Shown: positions 46,005-53,262 of the stretch, piece after piece | Layout of the letters: each line of letters starts with the position of its first letter | Position numbering within the stretch: position 1 is the first letter of the stretch | Source: Saccharospirillum sp. MSK14-1 | GTDB taxonomy: Bacteria; Pseudomonadota; Gammaproteobacteria; Pseudomonadales; Natronospirillaceae | Assembly (NCBI RefSeq): GCF_003054965.1 | Contig: NZ_MIES01000033.1 | Coordinates: 1,550,001 to 1,614,000, forward strand | Length of the DNA: 64,000 nt | Direction: 5' to 3' | Translations under genes and position numbers: made by a program | The notes under the pieces: generated by a model | Told to the model about the DNA's origin: nothing | Seen by the model: only the letters and a program-made list of their open reading frames with translations | Database searches by the model: none

Positions 46005-48400
46005 TGACGCAGGCCTGCTTTCATTGCGGTCTGCCGGCTTTCGATGAGCGCTTCCAGCTCGAGGTAGGCGGCGACGCCAAGACATTTTGCTGCGTTGGCT
46101 GTCTCGCCGCCGCTCAGACCATTCTCGACAGCGGTCTGGGCGAATACTACCGTTTTCACGATCCGGACCAGACGCCCGCAGCCCCGCCTGTCAATCAGCG
46201 CGACCGCGAACAACTGGCGCTCTACGACCGCGACGACGTTCAAGCCGATTTCGTACGCCCACTCGATTCCGGCCAATGCGAAGCCACCTTGATGATCGAC
46301 GGTGTCAGCTGCGCTGCTTGCAGTTGGCTGATTGAAAAGCGACTGCATCAGCAAGATGGCGTTATTGAAGCTCGCTTTAATCAAACCACCCATCGTCTGT
46401 TGTTGCGTTGGCAACGTGACGAAGCGGCCCTTTCCAACCTCTTTATTGCCCTGCATTCACTCGGGTATCGCGCTCAGCCCTACCAGGCCGACGCGGAAGA
46501 AGCATTACGTCAACGCACCGGCCGCCGCTATTTGCTGCGTCTGGGGGTTGCTGGCATTGGCATGATGCAAGCGATGATGAATGCCGTCGCGCTCTACAGT
46601 GGCAGCATCGAAGCCACCTACGTGCACTGGCTGCGCTGGACCTCGCTGTTTATAACGCTGCCGGTCGTGTCCATTGGTGCTGGCCCGTTTTTCACAGCGG
46701 CCTGGCGATCCATCCGTGCGCGCAGCCTGAGCATGGATGTCTCAGTATCGCTGGCCATCGGTGGTGCCTTTGGTGCCAGCGTCTGGGCCACCCTGAGCCG
46801 CCAGGGTGAGGTCTATTTCGAATCCGTCTCCATGTTCACCTTTTTTCTGGTGTTGGGTCGGTTTTTGGAATTCCGCGCTCGCACCTCCGTTCATGCCTCC
46901 AGCAACGCCTTAGCGCGACAACTGCCGCCGACCTGCCGGGTACGCGACGGTGAAGATTTTGTGCAGACCGCGGTGCGCGATCTGGCGCACGGTGATCGCA
47001 TTCAAGTGCGGGCGGGCGAACTCTGCCCCGTCGATGGTCGAGTCGTAGACGGCGAGAGCGAATTCGATGAGGCACGTTTAACCGGTGAAGTTGCCCCTCA
47101 AGCCAAATCCAGCGGCGATTCCGTACTGGCAGGTACCACCAACCTCAGTCAGGCCGTGGAAATTGAAGTAACACGACTGGGCGCTGACAGCTCCGCCTCG
47201 GCATTGAGCCAACTGCTGGAACAAGCCGCGAGCGAAAAGCCGCGCTTAGCCGAACTGGCCGATCGCGGCGCCCGACATTTTGTCTGGACCACCTTAGTCA
47301 TCACCACCTTTATTGGTCTGGTCTGGCTGTGGATTGATCCCGATCGAGCTTTCTGGATTGTCATCAGTGTTCTGGTCGTCACCTGCCCTTGCGCACTCAG
47401 CCTGGCAACGCCGACGGTGCTGGCACAGGCAACTCAGAGCCTGGCGGCCGAAGGCCTGATTGTGACCCGCGGTCACACCCTGGAACGCCTGGCCGATATC
47501 ACCGACCTGGCTTTCGACAAAACCGGCACCCTGACCGAAGGTCGCTTCCGACTGATTCACACCGAGGTGCTGCCGACCACTCAATTCGATGCCACCGAAT
47601 TGATCGCCCTCGCCGCGGCACTCGAAGCCGACAGCGATCATCCGCTTGCCCGTGCCTTCCGCGATGCCGCGATGGGCACACCCTTACCGGCGTTGAGCAA
47701 ACGCATCCTGCATCCGTCACAAGGCGTGTCTGGCTGCGATAACGATGGCGAATACCGCCTGGGTAATGCCGCTTTCGCACTGACCGAACGTCACGATGAC
47801 ATCGAACGCCCTGGTTTATTGTGGCTCAGCTACAACGGCACAGCGCTGGCGCAATTCCAGCTGGCCGATGAACTGCGCGCTACGGCCGCGCCCGCTCTGC
47901 AACAACTCACAGAACTGGGTCTGCGCTGCCACGTCCTCACTGGCGACCCCAATCCAACGCCGGACATCCGTTTAGCGGCGCTGTCGCTGAATGGCGATTA
48001 CCACGCAGGACTCAGCCCTGCAGATAAACTGAACTGGTTGAACCAGCAACAGAAACATGGCTTACAACTGGCCATGGTGGGCGATGGTATTAACGATGCG
48101 CCGGTCTTGGCAGGCGCTCCGGTTTCAATTGCACTGGCGTCAGGAACCGACCTTGCCAAACAATCGTCAGACGCGCTCTTACTCAACGATCAACTCACTG
48201 TCTTGGCCTCAGCCGTCAGAGCCGCGCGTAAAACCCGGCGCATCATTCGCCAGAATTTGCTGTGGGCTCTGGTGTACAATGGCGTCGCCTTACCGCTGGC
48301 AGCGTTTGGCTGGGTCACCCCCTGGCAAGCGGCCATCGGCATGTCGGCCAGTTCTTTGCTGGTCGTACTCAATGCATTGCGACTGAGACGACTGAGTTAA
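46004..48400 (+). CDS. ccoI: Copper-exporting P1B-ATPase for cbb3 assembly, CcoI (FixI)
   Basis: This encodes 798 residues: N-terminal CFHC pair (Cys5, Cys8) and CCVGC, an HMA domain with SCAAC (Cys103, Cys106), transmembrane CPC in VTCPCALSLATP, phosphorylation site DKTGT, and GDGINDAP. It delivers copper to the periplasmic side for CuB of CcoN rather than for detoxification. It overlaps ccoH by one base. Confidence 0.97.
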   Translation: MTQACFHCGLPAFDERFQLEVGGDAKTFCCVGCLAAAQTILDSGLGEYYRFHDPDQTPAAPPVNQRDREQLALYDRDDVQADFVRPLDSGQCEATLMIDGVSCAACSWLIEKRLHQQDGVIEARFNQTTHRLLLRWQRDEAALSNLFIALHSLGYRAQPYQADAEEALRQRTGRRYLLRLGVAGIGMMQAMMNAVALYSGSIEATYVHWLRWTSLFITLPVVSIGAGPFFTAAWRSIRARSLSMDVSVSLAIGGAFGASVWATLSRQGEVYFESVSMFTFFLVLGRFLEFRARTSVHASSNALARQLPPTCRVRDGEDFVQTAVRDLAHGDRIQVRAGELCPVDGRVVDGESEFDEARLTGEVAPQAKSSGDSVLAGTTNLSQAVEIEVTRLGADSSASALSQLLEQAASEKPRLAELADRGARHFVWTTLVITTFIGLVWLWIDPDRAFWIVISVLVVTCPCALSLATPTVLAQATQSLAAEGLIVTRGHTLERLADITDLAFDKTGTLTEGRFRLIHTEVLPTTQFDATELIALAAALEADSDHPLARAFRDAAMGTPLPALSKRILHPSQGVSGCDNDGEYRLGNAAFALTERHDDIERPGLLWLSYNGTALAQFQLADELRATAAPALQQLTELGLRCHVLTGDPNPTPDIRLAALSLNGDYHAGLSPADKLNWLNQQQKHGLQLAMVGDGINDAPVLAGAPVSIALASGTDLAKQSSDALLLNDQLTVLASAVRAARKTRRIIRQNLLWALVYNGVALPLAAFGWVTPWQAAIGMSASSLLVVLNALRLRRLS

Positions 48401-48404
48401 CCCC

Positions 48405-48587
48405 ATGGATATTCTGCTGTTGCTGTTACCCATCACCGGTTTGCTGCTGCTGATCGGTGGTGGCCTGTTCTGGTGGACGGTTCGCTCCGGGCAATACGAC
48501 GACCTCGACAGCCCCGCGCAACGCATCCTCTTCGACGATGACGACGACATGATTCCCGACGATCACAAGCCGCCTCGTGACCGCTGA
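48405..48587 (+). CDS. ccoS: cbb3 assembly protein CcoS
   Basis: This encodes 60 residues: one membrane helix (about 3-26, LLLLLPITGLLLLIGGGLFW) and a conserved tail SGQYDDLDSPAQRILFDDDD. It is needed for heme and copper incorporation into CcoN. It follows ccoI by 4 bp and overlaps the SafE-like gene by 11 bp. Confidence 0.95.
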   Translation: MDILLLLLPITGLLLLIGGGLFWWTVRSGQYDDLDSPAQRILFDDDDDMIPDDHKPPRDR

Positions 48588-49227
48588 CCTCATCTCCGCC
48601 GCCCTGATTGGATTAATTTCCGCCGGCCACTGCCTGGGCATGTGCGGCGGCATTACCGTGGCGCTGGGGCTGCACAGCCAGGGCCAAGGCACCTTGCTGT
48701 TTTACAACCTCGGGCGCATTGCCACCTATGCGCTGCTCGGTTTATTGATCGGAGCCGGTCTGCATTGGCTGCCGCCTTCGGTTACCCCTGTTTTACGGTT
48801 AATCGCCGCCTTACTGCTGGTGCTGATTGCGCTTTACTACCTGAACATCAAACCCTGGATTACTCAGCTGGAAAAACTGGCCCTGCCTCTCTGGCGCGGC
48901 TTACAGCCTTTGGCTCGGCGCTGGTTGCCATTGCGTCATCCGCTGCAAGCCTTTCCGGTCGGAATGATCTGGGGGCTGCTGCCTTGCGGGTTGGTTTATA
49001 CCGCCCTTGGCTACGCCGCGACCCAAGCGAATGCCATCGGCAGCGCCGCATTGATGCTGGCTTTTGGTCTGGGTACATTGCCCGCTATGCTCGCCACGGG
49101 CGCCTTCAGTCAGCAGTTGAATGGGTGGTTGCGACGCCCGGTTACACGAACGGTTATCGGAGCCGTCTTACTGTGTTTCGCAGGCTGGCTCATCTTTAAT
49201 GCCACGCACATGCTCGGGGGGATGTAA
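48577..49227 (+). CDS. TauE/SafE-family membrane protein linked to cbb3 genes
   Basis: This encodes 216 residues from a GTG at 48577, about six membrane helices. The start has the family signature GHCLGMCGGI, and a later helix carries MIWGLLPCGLVYTAL. Such genes follow ccoS in many proteobacteria, and some relatives handle copper. Whether this one moves copper, sulfite or another substrate is unknown. It overlaps ccoS by 11 bp. Confidence 0.88.
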   Translation: MTADLISAALIGLISAGHCLGMCGGITVALGLHSQGQGTLLFYNLGRIATYALLGLLIGAGLHWLPPSVTPVLRLIAALLLVLIALYYLNIKPWITQLEKLALPLWRGLQPLARRWLPLRHPLQAFPVGMIWGLLPCGLVYTALGYAATQANAIGSAALMLAFGLGTLPAMLATGAFSQQLNGWLRRPVTRTVIGAVLLCFAGWLIFNATHMLGGM

Positions 49228-49230
49228 TCG

Positions 49231-49839
49231 ATGCAGGCCATTTTCGGATATGGCAGTTTGATTTGTGCCGACAGCCGACGGCGCACCGGTATCGGCGGAC
49301 CTGCACTGGCGGTTGAAATTGAGGGTATTGAACGCCGCTGGTCGGTCCCAGTACCGGACTACGGCGCAACTGCCGTCGGTGCGCATCTGAACCCGGACAG
49401 TTGCTGCAATGGTGTTATATTTATCGTCGACGATGACAATCTGGCGCGCTTTGACAAGCGTGAACAAGGCTACGACCGGCATCGTGTCGACTGGTCCAAT
49501 GTTCGTTCGCTCGCGCAACAAACGTTGCCAACCGAGGTCCCCCTGTGGGCCTACGTCGGCTATTCCAGTGAAACACCGCAGCCCCATCGCCCGATCATGC
49601 AAACCTATGTGGATGTCATCCTCAACGGCTGCCTGGGCTATGGCGATGATTTTGCTCGTCGCTTTCTGCACTCCACCGGCCCCTGGCAGCATCTGAGCGA
49701 CGATCGTCTCGCGCCGCAATACCCTCGTGCCATGAACGACGACTCTCTGCCACCGCGTATTGACGCCTTGCTGCACGAAGAATTGCCCGAGTTGTTTCAG
49801 CAGCGCACACGCTACAGCCTTCCAAGCTCCGGCCGTTAA
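49231..49839 (+). CDS. Gamma-glutamylcyclotransferase-fold protein
   Basis: This encodes 202 residues. The GGCT signatures are FGYGSLI near the N-terminus and FDKREQGYDRHRV, where the Glu is catalytic in GGCT/ChaC enzymes. The substrate is unknown; family members act on gamma-glutamyl peptides and amines. It starts 3 bp after the SafE-like gene, so it is probably in the same transcript. Confidence 0.85.
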   Translation: MQAIFGYGSLICADSRRRTGIGGPALAVEIEGIERRWSVPVPDYGATAVGAHLNPDSCCNGVIFIVDDDNLARFDKREQGYDRHRVDWSNVRSLAQQTLPTEVPLWAYVGYSSETPQPHRPIMQTYVDVILNGCLGYGDDFARRFLHSTGPWQHLSDDRLAPQYPRAMNDDSLPPRIDALLHEELPELFQQRTRYSLPSSGR

Positions 49840-49918
49840 CCCAGTCATAGATAGACAGTTCAGGTCGAGTTCAGTCCTGATTTTGCAGGCTGACCACGAA
49901 CCTCAGGAGGTGTCCGCT

Positions 49919-50386
49919 ATGACTCCCTATTGTCTGGATCTACGAAGCGCCGTGATCGAGCCTGCCTTGCACCAGGCTCAACTGAGCGACCCGGGTTTAC
50001 CCGCCTGGCTTGAAGCGGTAGCCAGCGCACAGTGCCAACACAGCCGCCTTTATCGCTTCGGCCCCTTTGGAATGACGGCCTGGCAGCATAAACGCGTCTG
50101 GGATGAGTACATTGCGCAATGGCCAGAACTGGCCTGTCAGGTTCGCGGGCTGGCCAGCCAACGCCGTTTCCTCACCGATCCACACCAAGAGCTGTGCCTG
50201 AACTGGGGCTACGCCACCGCTTTGGCGGCACTGAATGCTCGCTTCCACGCGGGTGGTTCCGTCGATCAACTGAGCACCGACCAAGCCATCGAATTGTGGC
50301 GCCAGGCCTGCCATCGTGGTCGGCGTGTCGATGACTCGCTGTTTCGGCGCACTTACGCGTCCGATCTATCGACCCGAGCGGCCTGA
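49919..50386 (+). CDS. Hypothetical protein of 155 residues
   Basis: The start at 49919-49921 is set by a strong ribosome site (AGGAGGTG). The protein is soluble, helical, rich in Trp, Leu and Ala (HKRVWDEYIAQWPELACQV), and I recognise no family. It lies between the GGCT-like gene (80 bp upstream) and ttcA (75 bp downstream). Confidence 0.7.
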   Translation: MTPYCLDLRSAVIEPALHQAQLSDPGLPAWLEAVASAQCQHSRLYRFGPFGMTAWQHKRVWDEYIAQWPELACQVRGLASQRRFLTDPHQELCLNWGYATALAALNARFHAGGSVDQLSTDQAIELWRQACHRGRRVDDSLFRRTYASDLSTRAA

Positions 50387-50460
50387 TTGGGCCGCAAAAC
50401 TTGTTCCGCAGCGCCTGAGGTGGTAGAACACGCGCCCGACCCCGAGCCACCCGATTGCCC

Positions 50461-51357
50461 ATGACTGCCGTGACCATCGCTGAGAAAAAATCGCGCACCG
50501 AATTCAACAAGCTGCAAAAACGCCTGCGCCGGGAAACCGGCCGCGCCATCGCCGACTTCAACATGATCGAAGACGGCGACACCATTATGGTTTGCCTGTC
50601 CGGTGGTAAAGATTCCTACACCCTGCTGGACATCCTGATCAGCCTGCAGCGCAGCGCCCCAGTCGACTTCAAGCTGGTGGCGGTCAACCTGGATCAAAAA
50701 CAACCCGGTTTCCCAGAGCACATTCTGCCGCAATACCTGAAAAACCTGGGCGTGCCTTATCACATCCTCGAACGCGACACCTACAGCGTGGTCCAGGAAA
50801 TGGTGCCGGAGGGGAAAACCACCTGTGGTATCTGTTCGCGCCTGCGTCGCAGCACGCTCTACGCCTTTGCCGACCAGATTGGCGCCACCAAAGTGGCCCT
50901 GGGTCATCATCGCGATGACATTCTCGAAACGCTGTTTTTGAACATGTTTCATGGCGGCAAACTCAAAGCCATGCCACCGAAACTGCTGTCCGACAGTGGT
51001 ACCAATGTTCTGATCCGGCCACTGGCTTACTGCCGCGAAGACGATATTGAGCAATACGCCATCGAACGCGAGTTCCCCATCATTCCCTGCAACCTGTGCG
51101 GCTCACAGGACAACCTGCAGCGCCAATCGATCAAAGCCATGTTGCGCGACTGGGAAAAACAGCATCCAGGGCGTGTGGAGAACATTTTCCGGTCCATCCA
51201 GAACATCGCACCGTCCCAATTGGCAGACCGTGAACAGTTCGATTTTCTGTCTTTGCGGGCGACCGGTATCCCGCTGGCGCCGGTTAATGAGGGCAGCGAG
51301 TACAGCCCAATGGCACAAACCCGTGTGAATACCTGGGATCCGTCAACCGACGATTGA
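50461..51357 (+). CDS. ttcA: tRNA 2-thiocytidine(32) synthetase TtcA
   Basis: This encodes 298 residues. PP-loop [13 protein letters not shown], cysteines in [11 protein letters not shown] and PCNLCGSQ for the iron-sulfur cluster, and [11 protein letters not shown] are diagnostic. It makes s2C32 in a subset of tRNAs. The ATG at 50461 is preferred to the TTG at 50455. It lies just upstream of the FNR regulator gene, as in many gammaproteobacteria. Confidence 0.97.
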   Translation: MTAVTIAEKKSRTEFNKLQKRLRRETGRAIADFNMIEDGDTIMVCLSGGKDSYTLLDILISLQRSAPVDFKLVAVNLDQKQPGFPEHILPQYLKNLGVPYHILERDTYSVVQEMVPEGKTTCGICSRLRRSTLYAFADQIGATKVALGHHRDDILETLFLNMFHGGKLKAMPPKLLSDSGTNVLIRPLAYCREDDIEQYAIEREFPIIPCNLCGSQDNLQRQSIKAMLRDWEKQHPGRVENIFRSIQNIAPSQLADREQFDFLSLRATGIPLAPVNEGSEYSPMAQTRVNTWDPSTDD

Positions 51358-51471
51358 GTCTCAACCCTGTACAGCACGGCGGTTTCGGCTAAGATGGCGA
51401 ACAACCGATTGCCGGCGTTCTACCTTGGTTGGAGGAAGCCGGAGATCAAACCCTTGGACGGGAGATAAGCG

Positions 51472-52212
51472 ATGTCGCTGACCACTCACTGCAGCAATTG
51501 CAGTCTGCATCCGTTGTGCCTGCCTTTGTCACTGAAAACCAGTGAAATGGACAAGCTGGATGCGATCATTCGTCGTGGCCGGCCGATCAAAAAAGGGGAA
51601 TTGCTGTTCGCGCAGGGAGAACCTTTCGACTCGGTCTTTGCCGTACGTACTGGCACCGTTAAAACCTATACCCTGACCCAGGAAGGCGATGAACAAATCA
51701 CCGGCTTCCACCTGGCCAGTGAGCTGGTGGGTCTGGATGCTTACGACTCGCCGGTTTATCCCGCTTCGGCACGCGCCTTGGAAACCACCAATGTCTGCGA
51801 AATTCCGGTGGACCGCCTTGATGCGCTTTCCGGTCAACTGCCGGAATTGCGACGCCAATTGCTGCGTCTGATGGGCCGCGAACTGCGTGAAGACCAGCAG
51901 ATGATGTTGCTGCTGAGCAAGAAAAGCGCGGAAGAGCGCATTGCCTCCTTCCTGCTGAATCTGGCCGCTCGCTTCCGGCGCCGTGGCTATTCCGGCACTC
52001 AGTTTCGTCTGACCATGGCCCGCAGCGACATCGCCAACTACCTGGGCATGGCCGTCGAAACCGTCAGTCGCGTGTTCACTCGCTTTCAGCGCCAGGGCAT
52101 CCTGGCCGACAGCAGCAGCGCCCGCGATATCGAAATCGTCGACCTGACAGCGCTGACACAAATGGCTTCTCTGGCCGATTGCGAGCGCCTCGAACTGGGC
52201 ATCAGCGCCTGA
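51472..52212 (+). CDS. anr: Oxygen-sensing FNR/Anr-type transcription regulator
   Basis: This encodes 246 residues. N-terminal cysteines Cys7, Cys10, Cys16 plus Cys109 match the 4Fe-4S ligands of FNR/Anr. A cyclic-nucleotide-binding fold (about 30-150) is followed by a helix-turn-helix whose recognition helix VETVSRVF carries the Glu-Ser-Arg contacts for TTGAT half-sites. It switches to anaerobic or microaerobic expression. The FNR boxes upstream of ccoN and ccoM are its likely targets. Confidence 0.96.
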   Translation: MSLTTHCSNCSLHPLCLPLSLKTSEMDKLDAIIRRGRPIKKGELLFAQGEPFDSVFAVRTGTVKTYTLTQEGDEQITGFHLASELVGLDAYDSPVYPASARALETTNVCEIPVDRLDALSGQLPELRRQLLRLMGRELREDQQMMLLLSKKSAEERIASFLLNLAARFRRRGYSGTQFRLTMARSDIANYLGMAVETVSRVFTRFQRQGILADSSSARDIEIVDLTALTQMASLADCERLELGISA

Positions 52213-52286
52213 ATTGATATGGATCAACTGGCCGCCAGCGCGGCCTTGATCCATATCAATTGACCTCGCCCAAGCTCCCCTAGACT
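52213..52286 (+). promoter_or_regulatory. ccoM: Tandem FNR boxes in one large inverted repeat, with ccoM promoter
   Basis: TTGATATGGATCAA (52214-52227) and TTGATCCATATCAA (52246-52259) are each perfect FNR consensus dyads and reverse complements of one another. Between them GGCCGC and GCGGCC pair too, so 52213-52260 could fold as one long hairpin. A -10 TAGACT lies at 52281-52286; with a start near 52293 the boxes centre at about -41 and -73. The boxes follow the regulator stop codon directly. Confidence 0.85.
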
Positions 52287-52319
52287 GAGCACATCCTCCA
52301 GTCCAAGGGGACTCCAACC

Positions 52320-52466
52320 ATGTATGTAGACACTGTAGTGATTGCTGGCTTACTGACTGTCGGTCTGATGTTCGCCTTTTTCGGCGGCATTGCCTGGGTG
52401 GTCCGTAAAGATTTACGCACTCATCCGGAGAATGGTCCGTCGGAAGACGCCCAGGAACGCCGGTAA
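52320..52466 (+). CDS. ccoM: Small cbb3 oxidase subunit CcoM-like, 48 residues
   Basis: The product starts MYVDTVVIAGLLTVGLMFAF, then FGGIAWVVRKD and a charged tail. Its helix and the M-x-V-D start closely resemble the 36-37-residue CcoM of Pseudomonas cbb3 oxidase, as I recall that sequence. AAGGGGA lies 9 bp upstream of the ATG. The tail is about 12 residues longer than I recall for CcoM, and its last 46 bp overlap the convergent nudC. Tandem FNR boxes upstream support a role in microaerobic respiration. Confidence 0.75.
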   Translation: MYVDTVVIAGLLTVGLMFAFFGGIAWVVRKDLRTHPENGPSEDAQERR

Positions 52467-53251
52467 GCTTCAATCATGTAACCAGCGATGGAAAAACCCG
52501 GTGGGAACTGCGGTAAGTGGTCGACGTGGAACCACTGAGCGTCGGCGATTTCGCCCGGTTCTGGTGTGATTTCACCGCCCGCATAATCGGCCCAGAAACC
52601 GAGCATCAGTTGGTGTGGAAACGGCCAAGTCTGACTGCCTTGATAGCGCAGATGGGTCACTTCCACGCCGACTTCCTCGCGTATTTCACGATGCACGGCC
52701 TGTTCCAACGATTCACCGGTCTCAACAAAACCGGCCAACGTGCTGTACCAGCCCGAACTGCGGTGACGCACGCCCTGGGCTAACAGCACTTCGGGCCCGC
52801 GCGTAATTAACACGATGACGCAGGGGCTAACACGTGGGTAAAAGCGCAACTGGCACGGTTCGCAGACCATGGCCGATTCACCCGGCAAGCGCATCGTCGG
52901 CTGGCCGCACTGGCCGCAAAACCGATGCTGCCGGCGCCAATCCAGCAAGCCACGTGCACGTGCTGCCAACATAAAGGCGGTTTCACTGCGCAGACCAATG
53001 TCTCTTAAGCCCAGCCGAGGCCAGTCACCGGCATGGTCCAGTTGCGCGGTGTAATAAGGATGCCCATCCAGCAACCCCACAAATTCTTCATGAATGAGCT
53101 GCGCTGAGGGCCAGTCACTGCGTCGTTGCACCCAGTTCTCGTCCGGGCTGACCAATTCACCGCCTTGCCACAACAACAACCGGTCGTCGGCACTGGGTGC
53201 GGGTGCCGAGCCAGGTAGTTCAATCCGATGCTGGCCCAATTCATACAACAC
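52421..53251 (-). CDS. nudC: NAD-capped RNA hydrolase / NADH pyrophosphatase NudC
   Basis: This encodes 276 residues. Zinc-ribbon cysteines at 112, 115, 130, 133 (FCGQCG, CEPC), then the Nudix box (about 174-196, GFVETGES...REEVG) and the NudC motif SQTWPFPHQLM. It removes NAD caps from RNA and cleaves NADH. Its start is 11 bp behind the Pat gene, and its end overlaps ccoM on the opposite strand. Confidence 0.95.
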   Translation of the reverse strand: MLYELGQHRIELPGSAPAPSADDRLLLWQGGELVSPDENWVQRRSDWPSAQLIHEEFVGLLDGHPYYTAQLDHAGDWPRLGLRDIGLRSETAFMLAARARGLLDWRRQHRFCGQCGQPTMRLPGESAMVCEPCQLRFYPRVSPCVIVLITRGPEVLLAQGVRHRSSGWYSTLAGFVETGESLEQAVHREIREEVGVEVTHLRYQGSQTWPFPHQLMLGFWADYAGGEITPEPGEIADAQWFHVDHLPQFPPGFSIAGYMIEAYRRSWASSDGPFSG

Positions 53252-53262
53252 AATCGCACTCC

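Noticed and set aside
52213-52261. Intrinsic terminator of the FNR gene
   Set aside because: The hairpin is strong but has no U-tract, and both arms are FNR boxes, so a regulatory role fits better.
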